Below, piece after piece: positions 33,081 to 43,014 of a stretch of 64,000 nucleotides of DNA. The stretch comes from Sphingomonas sp. S-NIH.Pt15_0812. GTDB taxonomy: Bacteria > Pseudomonadota > Alphaproteobacteria > Sphingomonadales > Sphingomonadaceae. The translations under genes were made by a program, and so were the position numbers. The notes beneath the pieces are model-generated. The model was not told the DNA's origin. It worked only from the letters and a program-made list of their open reading frames with translations, and ran no database searches. The stretch spans positions 1 to 64,000 of the forward strand of contig NZ_QLJH01000023.1 of the NCBI RefSeq assembly GCF_003951315.1, given 5' to 3'. Position 1 is the first letter of the stretch. Every line of letters starts with the position of its first letter.

Positions 33081-35798
33081 ATGGGCGATGTGATCCCCTA
33101 TCCCGCCCTCCACGCCAGCCATGGCGGCATCTGGATCGCCGATGGCGAAGGCACGCGCCCGGTCGGGCGGGGCGAGGCGATCCGGGTGGCGGCGGACACG
33201 CCGGTCATCCTGCTCAACGCGCCGTTGATCGGGCAAAGGCTGGGCTATGCCGAGCTGTCGGGGCTCGACCTGCTCGAACTCTACGCCTTTCTCCATCCGG
33301 CGCGGTTCGCGGTGCCGACCCCGGCCGGGCTGGCCCGCGCGGTCGACCTGTCCGCGCCCGAGCGGGACGAGGATGTCGCCGCCTTCCTGCGCGAGGCGAC
33401 CGCCGCGCTGCTCGCCGTGCCGGAGGGCGAGTGGGCGGAGCGCGAAGGCGCCTGGTCCGGCGTCCAGTCGCTGACCCGGCTGCGCTGGCCCTGGGCGCCG
33501 GTGATCGGCCCACGCCTCGCCAAGCCCCGCACCGACGAGCGCTGGCTCTTCTCGCGCCTGCCCGAATGGGAGGAGGATGCCCCCCGCCCCGCCCCGCGCA
33601 CCATATCGCTGGAACCGGGCGAGGCCGAAGAGCGGCTGGCGAAGCTGACCGGCGGCGGCGCGGAGGAGCGGCCGGGCCAGCGCGCCTATGCCGCCGCCGC
33701 CACCGCCGCGTTCGAGCCGCGCGTGATGCGCGACGCGCCCAATCTGGTGCTGGCGGAGGCCGGCACCGGCATCGGCAAGACCTTGGGCTATCTCGCCCCC
33801 GCCTCGCTCTGGTCCGAACGGGCGGGCGGCGCGGTATGGATCTCCACCTTCACCAAGGCGCTGCAACGCCAGCTCGCGCAGGAGACGACGCGTCTCTATC
33901 CCGATCCGGTGCTGCGCCGCGAGCGGGTGGTGACTCGCAAGGGTCGCGAGAATTACCTCTGCCTGCTCAACCTGGAGGATGCGTTGCAGGGCGGCTTCGC
34001 CGGCCGCGCGGCGGTGCTGGCGCATCTGGTCGCGCGCTGGGCCGCCTATAGCGCCGACGGCGACATGGTCGGCGGCGACCTGCCGGGCTGGTTGCCGACG
34101 CTGTTCCGGCGCAACGGCCCGGCGGCGCTGACCGACCGGCGCGGCGAATGCGTCTATGCCGGCTGCCCGCATTACCGGAAATGCTTCATCGAGCGCGCCG
34201 CGCGGGCGAGCGCGCAGGCCGACATCGTCATCGCCAACCATGCTCTGGTGATGGTCAATGCCGCGCGCGGCCGCGAAGTGGCGACGCGGCCGACCCGCTA
34301 TGTCTTCGACGAGGGGCATCACCTGTTCGACGCCGCCGATTCGATGTTCGGCGTCGCGCTGACCGGGTCGGAGACGATCGAGTTGCGCCGCTGGATCCTG
34401 GGGCCGGAGGCGGGCGGGCGCGGCCGGCGGCGCGGACTTCAGGCGCGGCTGTCCGACGTCGCCAGCTATGACGATGCCGGTGCGCAGGCGATCGCGGACG
34501 CGGTCCACGCCGCGCAGGGGCTGGCGGCCGATGGCTGGCTGGGGCGGCTGGCGGAGGGACAGCCCTTTGGCCCGGTCGAGCATCTGCTCGCCGCCGTGCG
34601 CGGGCTGACCTATGCGCGCGCCGAACAGCCGGGCGATGCCGGCTATGGGCTGGAGACCGAGCTGGCCGAGCCGACGCCCGCGCTGATCGAGGCCGCCGCC
34701 CCCGCCGCGGTCGCGCTCGACTCGCTGGTCCGGCCGCTGACCGCGCTCGGCCGGCGGCTGGAGGCGGTGCTGGCGGAGGCGCCCGACTGGCTCGACACGG
34801 CGGCGCGCGCGCGGGTCGAGGGGGCGATCGCCTCGATCGGCTGGCGGGCGGAGACGGTGGCGGCGTGGCTGGCGCTGTTGGCGCGGATCGGCGGGCCGGC
34901 GAACCCCGATTATATCGACTGGATGGCAGTCGACCGGGCCGAGGGGCGCGAATATGACATCGGCCTGCACCGCCGCTGGCTCGACCCGACCCGGCCGTTC
35001 GCGGAGATCGTGCTGAAGCCGGCGCATGGCGCGCTCGTCACCTCGGCGACGCTGACCGGCGGCGGCGATTGGTCGGTGGCGGAGGCGCGCACCGGCGCGC
35101 CGCATCTCGCCCGCGCGCCCGCCCGGTTCCAGGCGGTCAGCCCGTTCGACTATCCCAACCGGGCCGAGGTGCTGATCGTCACCGACGTGAAGCGCGGCGA
35201 TGCCGGGGCGCTGGCCAATGCCTATGCGCGGCTGATCGTCGCGGCGGGCGGCGGCACGCTGGGCCTGTTCACCGCGATCCGGCGGCTACGCGCGGTGCAT
35301 GGCCGCATCGCCGACCGGCTGGCGCGCGAGGGGCTGGCGCTCCACGCCCAGCATGTCGACCCGATCGACACCGGCACGCTGGTCGACATCTTCCGCGACG
35401 ATCCCGCCGCCTCGCTGCTCGGCACCGATGCCCTGCGCGACGGCGTCGACGTGCCGGGCGACTCGCTGCGCATGGTGGTGATGGAGGGGGTGCCCTGGCC
35501 CAAGCCGACCGTGCTCCATGCCGCGCGCAAGCTGGCGGGCGGCGGCACCGCCTATGACGACCGGATCGTCCGCGCCCGCCTGGCCCAGGCGTTCGGCCGG
35601 CTGATCCGCCGCGCCGACGATCGCGGCGCGTTCGTGATGTTGTCGGCGGCGATGCCGTCGCGGCTGCTCACCGCCTTCCCGCCGGGCGTCGCGATCGTCC
35701 GCGTGACGCTGGACGAAGCGGTGGCGCGGGTCGCGGAGCGGCTTTCCAGACAGGCCCGGATCGGGCATGAGGCTCCAGCCCCCCTGGAGACGCCATGA
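33081..35798 (+). CDS. DinG-type ATP-dependent helicase with Fe-S cluster
   Basis: A 905-residue XPD/DinG superfamily helicase. Walker A is LAEAGTGIGKT (Lys233). Four cysteines (residues 294, 357, 362, 368; ECVYAGCPHYRKCF) would hold a 4Fe-4S cluster. The DEAH-type box is VFDEGHH, and the C-terminal domain has GLFTAIRRLRAVH, DALRDGVDVPGDSLRMVVME and QAFGRLIRRADDRG. The first 190 residues lie before the helicase core and include DLLELYAFLHPARF, perhaps a worn exonuclease-like domain. I start at ATG 33081; the same frame is open much further upstream, but there it only overlaps rlmB in another frame. It unwinds damaged or structured DNA. Confidence 0.88.
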   Translation: MGDVIPYPALHASHGGIWIADGEGTRPVGRGEAIRVAADTPVILLNAPLIGQRLGYAELSGLDLLELYAFLHPARFAVPTPAGLARAVDLSAPERDEDVAAFLREATAALLAVPEGEWAEREGAWSGVQSLTRLRWPWAPVIGPRLAKPRTDERWLFSRLPEWEEDAPRPAPRTISLEPGEAEERLAKLTGGGAEERPGQRAYAAAATAAFEPRVMRDAPNLVLAEAGTGIGKTLGYLAPASLWSERAGGAVWISTFTKALQRQLAQETTRLYPDPVLRRERVVTRKGRENYLCLLNLEDALQGGFAGRAAVLAHLVARWAAYSADGDMVGGDLPGWLPTLFRRNGPAALTDRRGECVYAGCPHYRKCFIERAARASAQADIVIANHALVMVNAARGREVATRPTRYVFDEGHHLFDAADSMFGVALTGSETIELRRWILGPEAGGRGRRRGLQARLSDVASYDDAGAQAIADAVHAAQGLAADGWLGRLAEGQPFGPVEHLLAAVRGLTYARAEQPGDAGYGLETELAEPTPALIEAAAPAAVALDSLVRPLTALGRRLEAVLAEAPDWLDTAARARVEGAIASIGWRAETVAAWLALLARIGGPANPDYIDWMAVDRAEGREYDIGLHRRWLDPTRPFAEIVLKPAHGALVTSATLTGGGDWSVAEARTGAPHLARAPARFQAVSPFDYPNRAEVLIVTDVKRGDAGALANAYARLIVAAGGGTLGLFTAIRRLRAVHGRIADRLAREGLALHAQHVDPIDTGTLVDIFRDDPAASLLGTDALRDGVDVPGDSLRMVVMEGVPWPKPTVLHAARKLAGGGTAYDDRIVRARLAQAFGRLIRRADDRGAFVMLSAAMPSRLLTAFPPGVAIVRVTLDEAVARVAERLSRQARIGHEAPAPLETP

Positions 35799-36331
35799 AG
35801 ACGCTGACGGTGCTGCGCCACGCCAAATCGGGATGGGACGATCATGTCGCACGCGATTTCGACCGGCCGCTCAACCCCAAGGGGCATCGCGCCGCGCAGG
35901 TGATGGGCCGTCACCTGCGCGACCGCCAGTATCGCTTCGACCGGATCGTCGCCTCGCCCGCGCAACGCGTGGTGGAGACGCTGGCCGGGGTGGCCGACGG
36001 CTATGGCGAAGCGCTGACGATCGACTGGGACCGGCGGCTCTACCTCGCCTCGGCGGCGACCCTGCTGGACTGCATCCACGAACTCTCCGACGTCCATGAT
36101 CAGGTGCTGATGGTCGGCCATAATCCGGGGTTGGAGGATCTGGTGCTGTCGCTGGTGCCCGACGACGGCAGCGTGACGCGCGACGCGGTGGAGGCGAAAT
36201 ATCCGACCGCGACGATCGCGCGGATGAGCTGGGACGGCGACTGGACGACGATCCGCACCGGCGGCGCGACGCTGGAGTCCTTCGTCCGGCCCCGCGACCT
36301 GGACCCCAGCCTGGGACCGGACGAATTCTAA
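35795..36331 (+). CDS. SixA-type histidine phosphatase
   Basis: A 178-residue protein starting MKTLTVLRHAKSGWDD, where RHAKS carries the catalytic histidine of the histidine phosphatase superfamily. DRIVASPAQRVVETL and VLMVGHNPGLEDL provide the second arginine and histidine. The substrate is unknown; SixA proteins dephosphorylate histidine-containing phosphocarriers. It overlaps the helicase gene by ATGA, so it is translationally coupled to it. Confidence 0.88.
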   Translation: MKTLTVLRHAKSGWDDHVARDFDRPLNPKGHRAAQVMGRHLRDRQYRFDRIVASPAQRVVETLAGVADGYGEALTIDWDRRLYLASAATLLDCIHELSDVHDQVLMVGHNPGLEDLVLSLVPDDGSVTRDAVEAKYPTATIARMSWDGDWTTIRTGGATLESFVRPRDLDPSLGPDEF

Positions 36332-36383
36332 CGGCACCGCCGGCGACATTGCGCCGGGTGTCATAGTCGGATAGAACAGCCTG

Positions 36384-38522
36384 GTGTCCTGGAATCCTCC
36401 GTTGCGTCCCGACCATCACGACCCCGATCGTCCGCGATTCTGGCCCCATGCGCCTGCCGACCGTACCAGCCCCTTCGATCCCGCGCGCGACCGCGACGAG
36501 CCGGAATGGGCCCCCTATCACCGCGATCCCGACCCCGAACCGCGCCGCCGCACCATCCGCTGGGGCCGCTGGATCGTGCGCGGGATCGCGGCGGGGATCG
36601 TGTTGCTGGTCATCGCCATCGCCTGGCTGGCGCTGACCGCCCCGCTCAACAAGTCGCTCAAGCCGCCGACGCCGCCCTCGATCACGCTGACCGCGGAGGA
36701 CGGCACCCCGATCGCCCGGCGCGGCGCGATCATCGGCGCGCCCGTCGACGCCGCCAAGCTGCCGCCGCACGTGACCCAGGCCTTTCTGGCGATCGAGGAC
36801 CGGCGCTTCTATTCGCATTGGGGCATCGACCCGCGCGGCATCCTGCGCGCGGCCTGGGCCAATGTCGGCTCGGGCGGCGTGCGCCAGGGCGGCAGCACGA
36901 TCACCCAGCAGCTCGCCAAGAACGCCTTTCTCGATTCGGACCGCACCGCCGCGCGCAAGATCCGTGAAGTGCTGATCGCCTTTTGGTTGGAGGCGTGGCT
37001 GTCGAAGGACGAGATCCTGTCGCGCTATTTGTCCAACGTCTATTTCGGCGACAACACCTATGGCCTGACGGCGGCGGCGAAACATTATTTCGGGCGTTCG
37101 CCGGATCGGTTGAACGTCGGCCAGGCGGCGATGCTGGCGGGGCTGGTCAAGGCGCCGTCGCGCCTCGCCCCCACTTCCAACCTGAAGGGCGCCCGCGCGC
37201 GCGAGATGGTGGTGGTGCGCGCGATGGAGGATGCCGGCTTCCTCACCCCGCGCGAGGCGGACCGGGTGCAGCCGCAGCGCGTGCTGGCCAGCGCGCCGGG
37301 CCAAATCCCGACCGGCACCTATTTCGCCGACTGGGTCTTGCCCGCCGCACGCGACAAGGCGGGCGAGATCGCGACCGAGACGACGGTCAAGACCACGCTC
37401 GACCCCCGCCTGCAACGCTATGCCGAACGCGCGATCCGCTCGGCGGGCCTGCGCCAGGCGCAGGCGGCGCTGGTCGCGATGCGGCCGGACGGGCGCGTGG
37501 TGGCGATGGTCGGCGGCCGCGATTACGGCAAGAGCCCGTTCAACCGCGCGGTCCAGGCGCGGCGCCAGCCGGGTTCGACCTTCAAGCTGTTCGTCTATCT
37601 GGCGGCGATGCGCGCCGGCATGACGCCCGATTCGATGGTCGACGACAGCCCGGTCGAGATCGCCGGGTGGAAGCCGAAGAACGACGACGGCCGCTATCTG
37701 GGCCAGATCAGCCTGATCCGCGCCTTCGCCCGCTCCTCCAACGTCGCCGCCGCGCGGCTGACGCAGGAAGTGGGCGTCCGGTCGGTGATCCAGGCGGCGC
37801 GCGACCTGGGCATCACCACCCCCATTCCCAACGAGGCGACGATCGGCCTGGGCACCGCCGAGGTCTCGCTGCTGGAGCTGACCGCCGCCTATGCCGCGAT
37901 CGCCAATGGCCGCTATCCGGTGACGCCGCGCGGCGTCGAGAAGGTCGACGACAAGCCCTGGTATCAGCAGATCACCGGCGGCACCCGCGCCATCCCGGAA
38001 AAGGTGCGGCAGGAGATGATGCGCCTGCTCAACTCCTCGCTGCGCGGCACGGGGCGCGAGGCGGTGCTGTCGGTCGACGCCTATGGCAAGACGGGCACGT
38101 CGCAGGACAGCCGCGACGCCTGGTTCATCGGCTTCGCGGGCGACCTGGTGGTGGGCGTCTGGGTCGGCAACGACGACAACAGCCCCAATCCCGGCCTGCA
38201 TGGCGGCGGCGTGCCGGCGCGCATCTGGCGCGATTTCCTGCAATCCGCGCTCGACATCGCCCCCGTCGCGCGCGCCGTCCCGGTCGAGGCGGTAGTCTCC
38301 GAGGAGGATGGGGTCGAGGGCTATATCGACAATACGATTGGCCAGTACCTGCCCGATACCGAGATCTTGCAGGACCAGGCGGAACGGATGGGGCTGGACA
38401 TGCGCCGGGGTGAGGACGGCTCGATCACCGTCGGCCCCCGCCGCCCGCGCCCGCCGCGCGAGGAGGATCGTCGCGACCCGGACGAGCGCTACGGACCGCC
38501 GCCGGGGGACGAGGAAGAGTAG
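36384..38522 (+). CDS. Class A penicillin-binding protein (PBP1A-like)
   Basis: A 712-residue bifunctional peptidoglycan synthase. A cytoplasmic basic, proline-rich tail of about 60 residues precedes one membrane helix (IVRGIAAGIVLLVIAIAWLA). The GT51 glycosyltransferase domain has FLAIEDRRFYSHWGID, GGSTITQQLAKNAFL and NVYFGDNTYGL. The transpeptidase domain has RQPGSTFKLF (Ser398, SxxK), RSSNVAA (SxN) and YGKTGTSQDSRDAWF (KTGT). The tail is acidic and disordered (PPREEDRRDPDERYG). The start is GTG at 36384, about 50 bases after the phosphatase gene. Confidence 0.93.
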   Translation: MSWNPPLRPDHHDPDRPRFWPHAPADRTSPFDPARDRDEPEWAPYHRDPDPEPRRRTIRWGRWIVRGIAAGIVLLVIAIAWLALTAPLNKSLKPPTPPSITLTAEDGTPIARRGAIIGAPVDAAKLPPHVTQAFLAIEDRRFYSHWGIDPRGILRAAWANVGSGGVRQGGSTITQQLAKNAFLDSDRTAARKIREVLIAFWLEAWLSKDEILSRYLSNVYFGDNTYGLTAAAKHYFGRSPDRLNVGQAAMLAGLVKAPSRLAPTSNLKGARAREMVVVRAMEDAGFLTPREADRVQPQRVLASAPGQIPTGTYFADWVLPAARDKAGEIATETTVKTTLDPRLQRYAERAIRSAGLRQAQAALVAMRPDGRVVAMVGGRDYGKSPFNRAVQARRQPGSTFKLFVYLAAMRAGMTPDSMVDDSPVEIAGWKPKNDDGRYLGQISLIRAFARSSNVAAARLTQEVGVRSVIQAARDLGITTPIPNEATIGLGTAEVSLLELTAAYAAIANGRYPVTPRGVEKVDDKPWYQQITGGTRAIPEKVRQEMMRLLNSSLRGTGREAVLSVDAYGKTGTSQDSRDAWFIGFAGDLVVGVWVGNDDNSPNPGLHGGGVPARIWRDFLQSALDIAPVARAVPVEAVVSEEDGVEGYIDNTIGQYLPDTEILQDQAERMGLDMRRGEDGSITVGPRRPRPPREEDRRDPDERYGPPPGDEEE

Positions 38523-38830
38523 GGGGCGGCATCGTGCCAGCCCTCGGTAGCGCGCTTCCACAAAACCATGGGGGTCGTGCCTGAGGTTGCAGCAGATGCG
38601 CTCGGCGGCGGTATGGACGCGGGTCATCAGGATGGGACCCAGGCGCCGGGCATGGCCAAGGCTCTGTTGAGGGCCTCGACCGCGGAAATCGCGAGACGGT
38701 GCGAAGCGCCTCGCAGCGCTTCACCGCAAAGCGGATGACGTCTGTCCGCGCACTCCTGCCCCAGAAGGGCGCATGGTGCCCTCGGCCCGGTTGATTTCGT
38801 AGACGCGCGGCGGCTGCGCGAGGTACGCGT
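38523..38830. other. Intergenic stretch, nothing recognised
   Basis: The 308 bases between the converging PBP and NagX-like genes hold no gene, repeat or terminator that I can support; open frames here are short and look random. Confidence 0.5.
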
Positions 38831-39982
38831 TCAGACGCGGAGATACCAACCGCGCTTGTCCATATAGGCGATCGGATACCAGACCAGCAGGACGAATATC
38901 GCCACCGGCGCCAGGGCCGCGACCTGCGTGCCGACGACAGGGGCGAGCAGCTTGAACGGCGCTTGGATAGCGTCGCCGGTCAGGATGATCGAGGCGACCT
39001 CGTGCAGCACATAGGCGGCGATGGCGTTGCGCCCGAAACTGCCCAGCAGGTCGCCCTTCGTCGCCGGCCGGTCGTCGCGGTCGAACCACCAGTGGAAGGC
39101 GCCGAGCAGCGCCACGGTCAGCCCGGCCGACAGCAGCACGAAGCTGCTGGTCCACAGATTCTTGGCGATCGGCAGGACGAGCTCCCATGCCAGTCCCGCC
39201 GCGATGCTCGCCAGCGCCGCGATCAGCAACCGCGTCGCCGCCATGGCCACGGGCAGGCCCCGACGGATATAATCGCCGGCGAGCGTCCCCAGCAGACCCT
39301 GGGCGATCGCCGGCAGGGTGCTCAACAGCCCTTCGGGATCATAGCCGTCGGGGCCCTTCACGTAACGCCATTCGCCGAACACGCCGCGGTCGACCCATGA
39401 CACGAAATTATGCCCCTGCACCCACAGGTCGGTCGCGCCGCCACCCGGAATGGGCAGGACGCACAGGCCCCAATAGCCGAGCAGCAGCACGCCCGCCAGG
39501 ATCGCCCGCGCCCGTCCGCTCATCCGTGGATAGAGCAGGGCGCAGATCGCGAAGACGATACCGATCCGCTGCAACACCCCCGGCAGACGCGGAACGGCAC
39601 GATGGAAGTCGGCCAGGAAGACCATATGGCCGAGCAAGAGGCCGATGAGGATCAGCCGCGCCGCGCGCGCCAGCACGCGCCGCGTCGCCGGGCCGCTCAC
39701 GGCATCGGCCCTTGCCGAGATCGCGATCGAAACGCCGACCATCGTCAGGAAGGCGGGAAAGACACTGTCCGCCAGGGTGAATCCCACCCAGTCGGCGTGG
39801 AGCAGCAGTGGGAACACCGGCTTGTCGAGGCCTTGCACCCCTGCCGTCGCGTTGACCGTGATCATCCCGGCGACGGTCAGGCCGCGAAGCAGGTCGAGCG
39901 AGCGCAGCCGACGACCGGCACGGTCATGCGGATCGCGCGGGCCGGTCGCCTGCGGGGCCGACGGGGCAGTGGTCTTGCGCAT
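38831..39982 (-). CDS. NagX-like membrane acyltransferase (HGSNAT-like family)
   Basis: A 383-residue protein with about ten membrane helices. It starts with RLRSLDLLRGLTVAGMITVN, the family motif for heparan-alpha-glucosaminide N-acetyltransferase-like proteins (DUF5009/HGSNAT), then LADSVFPAFLTMVGVSIAIS, LPGVLQRIGIVFAI and AAYVLHEVASIIL. NagX proteins are found in GlcNAc/chitin loci and are thought to act on or carry amino sugars at the inner membrane. The gene follows the TonB receptor frame by 24 bases on the same strand and has GGAGG upstream of its ATG. Confidence 0.85.
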   Translation of the reverse strand: MRKTTAPSAPQATGPRDPHDRAGRRLRSLDLLRGLTVAGMITVNATAGVQGLDKPVFPLLLHADWVGFTLADSVFPAFLTMVGVSIAISARADAVSGPATRRVLARAARLILIGLLLGHMVFLADFHRAVPRLPGVLQRIGIVFAICALLYPRMSGRARAILAGVLLLGYWGLCVLPIPGGGATDLWVQGHNFVSWVDRGVFGEWRYVKGPDGYDPEGLLSTLPAIAQGLLGTLAGDYIRRGLPVAMAATRLLIAALASIAAGLAWELVLPIAKNLWTSSFVLLSAGLTVALLGAFHWWFDRDDRPATKGDLLGSFGRNAIAAYVLHEVASIILTGDAIQAPFKLLAPVVGTQVAALAPVAIFVLLVWYPIAYMDKRGWYLRV

Positions 39983-40006
39983 GGGCGAACCTCCGTGATG
40001 CAGACT

Positions 40007-42745
40007 CTAGAAGGTCAGCCGGATACCAGCATAGACCGTGCGCCCATTGTCGTAATAGGCACGCGGAACCGCCGGATCGCCGACGAAATAATAGAGCTTG
40101 GCATTGGTGATGTTCTGCGCATCGACGCTGAGCGCCAGGCTCTTGGTGACATGGACCAGCAGGGAGCCGTCGAGCTGGCCGAAATCGTCCTGCCACATCG
40201 GCGTCGCGCGATCGATGCCGGAGCGGAACTTGGAGCGGTAGCTATAGGCCAGACGGGCGCTGAGCAGGCGGTTCTCGAAATAGCCGGTCAGGTTCCAGGT
40301 GTGCTTGGAATTGCCGTCGATCTCGCGGCTGAAATTGTCTGCGGCGGTGACCGCGTCCCTGTTCTTCTTCGCGTCGGAATAGGTGTAGTTGGCAATGAAG
40401 CCGAAGCCCCAGCCGACCGGCTGCTGCCAGTTGACCTCGACCCCCGTGTTGGTCCCCCCGCCGCCATTGACGGGCGCCTCGACCAGGAAGTTGGCGCCCT
40501 TGGGATGCAGGACGGTGCGATAGAACCGGGTCGTCGTCGTCGTGGTGATGTAGTTCTGGATGGCGAGCCCGAAGACACCGATCGAGAACAGCGCCTGCGG
40601 GCCGTAATAATATTCGGCCGCGAGATTGAACTGCCACGCGCGGAACGGATCGAGGTCGGGATTGCCTCCGGCGCTGCCGGACAGGCTCAGGTCATCGAGG
40701 TCGAACGCGCCGGCAAGCTGGGCATAGCCGGGCCGCGACATCACCTTCGCCGCGGCGGCGCGCAGCAGCAGCGTGTCGGTCGCATTATAGGTCAGATTGG
40801 CGCTGGGCAGCACGTCCCAATAGCCCCGCCCCGCGCGCACCTCGCCGAAATCGCCGAACGCGTTGCGGATGGTCGGCGGCACGTTGGGGGAATATTGCAG
40901 CGTGTCGATGTCGGTGCGGATCGTGCGAAGGCCGATATTGCCGCGCCAGTTCCGGTCGTTGCCGAGCTTGGCCATCGCATAGAAGGCGGTATCGTCCTCC
41001 GTCACGGAGAAGCTCGACGGGGGATAGAAGGCCTCGGTCGATCCACCACGGGTTTGCAGGATGGCGTCGATCTTCGCGCGGTTCGCGAGCGAGTAGCGTC
41101 CGGCGACGCCGATACGGCGGCCGAAGCCGGGTGGCGTCGTCTGGCCATCGTACACGTCGAACAGGCCGATCTGGTCAGTGCCCGACGCGCCATGTTGCGG
41201 GTCCGCCAACGGCGTTTCGTTGCCGGCCCAGATGACGCCCGTCGAGTTCACCGCCCGCGTGTGATGCGTATAGCGCGCGCCGGCCTTGAGCGCGCGCAGC
41301 CAGGACGAATCTTCGAAGGTCTGCTCGAGGTCGAGCTGGGTGTAGAATTCCATGTCGGGCGAGATCGTCGCGCCGCCCCAGCTGCCGCTGAATTAATTGT
41401 CGAGATAGGCCGCCGAGGTCGGATCGTTCGGCAGCCCCGGATAGGTCACCTCCGCATGTTTGCCCCGAAAGGCGTAGCTCATGCCGGTCGACCAGTAGCT
41501 TTCCCAGGCACTGGACGACGTGGTTTCGCCGCGCCCCTTGGTGTAGCCGACGGTGCCATGCGCGGTGAGGCCGTCCGCCGGGCGCCATGTGGCATCGAGC
41601 GTGCCGTTGAAGGTGGAGGAGAAGGCGGTTCGGAAGATGTCGTCCTGCACGCGACCGAATGCGGGCAGGCCGCCCGCGCCACTCGCGCTCCAGGCGGCGG
41701 AGGTGAGATAGGTGATCCCCTGATATTCGGCGGTCGTATAGTCACCGAGCGCATAGCCGGGGGTGCCGGGCGTGGAATTGTCCTGCACCAGCTTGCTGGT
41801 CCAGGCCATGCTGTTCGCGTTGGCGTTGTTCGCGCTCATCCGGGTGTAGAGGCCGGTCGCCACCACCTCCAGCGTGTCGCTCGGCTTGCCCTGCAGCGTG
41901 ACGGTGCCGCCCTTGCGGATCCGCTCCTGCGTGAAATAGGCGGCGCCGATCAGCGCGGGATAGGCGACCGTCTTGCCGGTGCCGTTGAAATCCTCCTGCG
42001 TCGCATAGCCCAGCAACTCCTGGCCATCGCGGCGGAAGGACCGCGCTTCATAGAAGCCGGCGGCCAGAAGACCGAGCGTGCCCGACGCGTTCTTCCAGCT
42101 GGCGATCGCCGAAACCTGCGGCTTCCACGTGTCGGATAGGTCGTTATAGGCTTGCTGCGCGGTGACGTTGACTGTGCCCGATGGCAGGTCGAGCGGCATC
42201 CGGCTGTGGACGTTGATCGTACCGCCGATACCGCCCTCCGGAATGTCGGCCTGCGCGCTCTTGTAGACTTCGAGGCTGCCGACAATTTCGGACGGGAACA
42301 TGCTGAAGTTGAAGCTGCGCCCGCCATTCGCCTGATCGAGCACGAACCAGTCGCCGGTCGCAAGGCTGTGACCGTCGAGCAGGGTCAGGTTCAACTCGGG
42401 ATCGGTGCCGCGGATCGACACGGACTGGTTCTCGCCGAACCCGCCGGCCGCCGCCGATCCGGTAACCACGTTGACCCCGGTCAGGCGGCCGAGCGAGTCG
42501 GCGACGTTCTTGTCCGGAAACTTGCCGATATCCTGCGCGGTGATGACCTCGGATACCATGTCTGACTTGCGCTTCTGGCGCAGCGATGCCTCGATCGAGG
42601 CGCGGATGCCGATCACCACCACGTCATCGGCCTGCGGCTCCGCCGGCTGATCGGGTGCCGCCGACGTGCCCGCCTGGGCGAGCACTGGCGTCGGCAGGCT
42701 CAATGCCAACAGGCTGACGGACGGGAGAATGGCCTTGGCAATCAT
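40007..42745 (-). pseudogene. TonB-dependent receptor interrupted by one in-frame stop
   Basis: From ATG at 42743-42745 the frame encodes a signal peptide (LLALSLPTPVLAQAG), a TonB-box-like DDVVVIGIRASIEASLRQKR, the plug domain (VSEVITAQDIGKFPDKNVAD, VSIRGTDPELNLTLLDGHSL) and the first part of a beta-barrel. TAA at 41393-41395 stops it after 450 codons, but the same frame goes on for 461 codons to a normal barrel end, YAGIRLTF, with the terminal phenylalanine. Together that is about 912 residues, normal for the TonB-Xanth-Caul receptors that take up chitooligosaccharides or other glycans. No other damage is visible. It may be a recent pseudogene, a suppressed codon or a sequencing error. Confidence 0.85.
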
Positions 42746-43014
42746 GTACAAGCCCCTTCCAAGTTGCACTATATTGGCATTGGATCGGTCGGCTTTGCAC
42801 CATTTCGGATCGAACCGCCGCCAGTCTGGAAACACAGCTAAACATCAAATTTAACCTACAGCAAGACCGTATCTTGCAAATTTCCAGCCTCCGCTGAAAA
42901 TGAGTATTATTTTGGTATTGTCATCTTCGTGCCTGAGCAGCATGATCGGGTTCAGGGCGATGGATCTCTGCGGCGGCGACCGGTTCCGTCGGCGTCGCCA
43001 TGGGAGCATGAGGG
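42746..43014. promoter_or_regulatory. Divergent control region with a candidate operator
   Basis: This region must hold the promoters of the TonB receptor (minus) and the GH20/GH3 genes (plus). Bases 42861-42877 form GCAAGA, five bases, TCTTGC, embedded in AAATTT on both sides; it may be an operator for a sugar-responsive repressor. No regulator gene is in the window next to it. Confidence 0.4.

Noticed and set aside
33042..35105. Minus-strand open frame opposite the DinG-type helicase
   Set aside because: Antisense shadow; arginine- and glycine-rich with no motifs.
35871..38627. Very long minus-strand open frame opposite the penicillin-binding protein gene
   Set aside because: It is the antisense of a clear gene in GC-rich DNA. 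It shows no family motifs and is dominated by R, A, G, D and H, as such shadows are.
39410..42139. Plus-strand open frame of about 900 codons opposite the TonB receptor and NagX-like genes
   Set aside because: It is antisense to two recognisable proteins and has no domain pattern.
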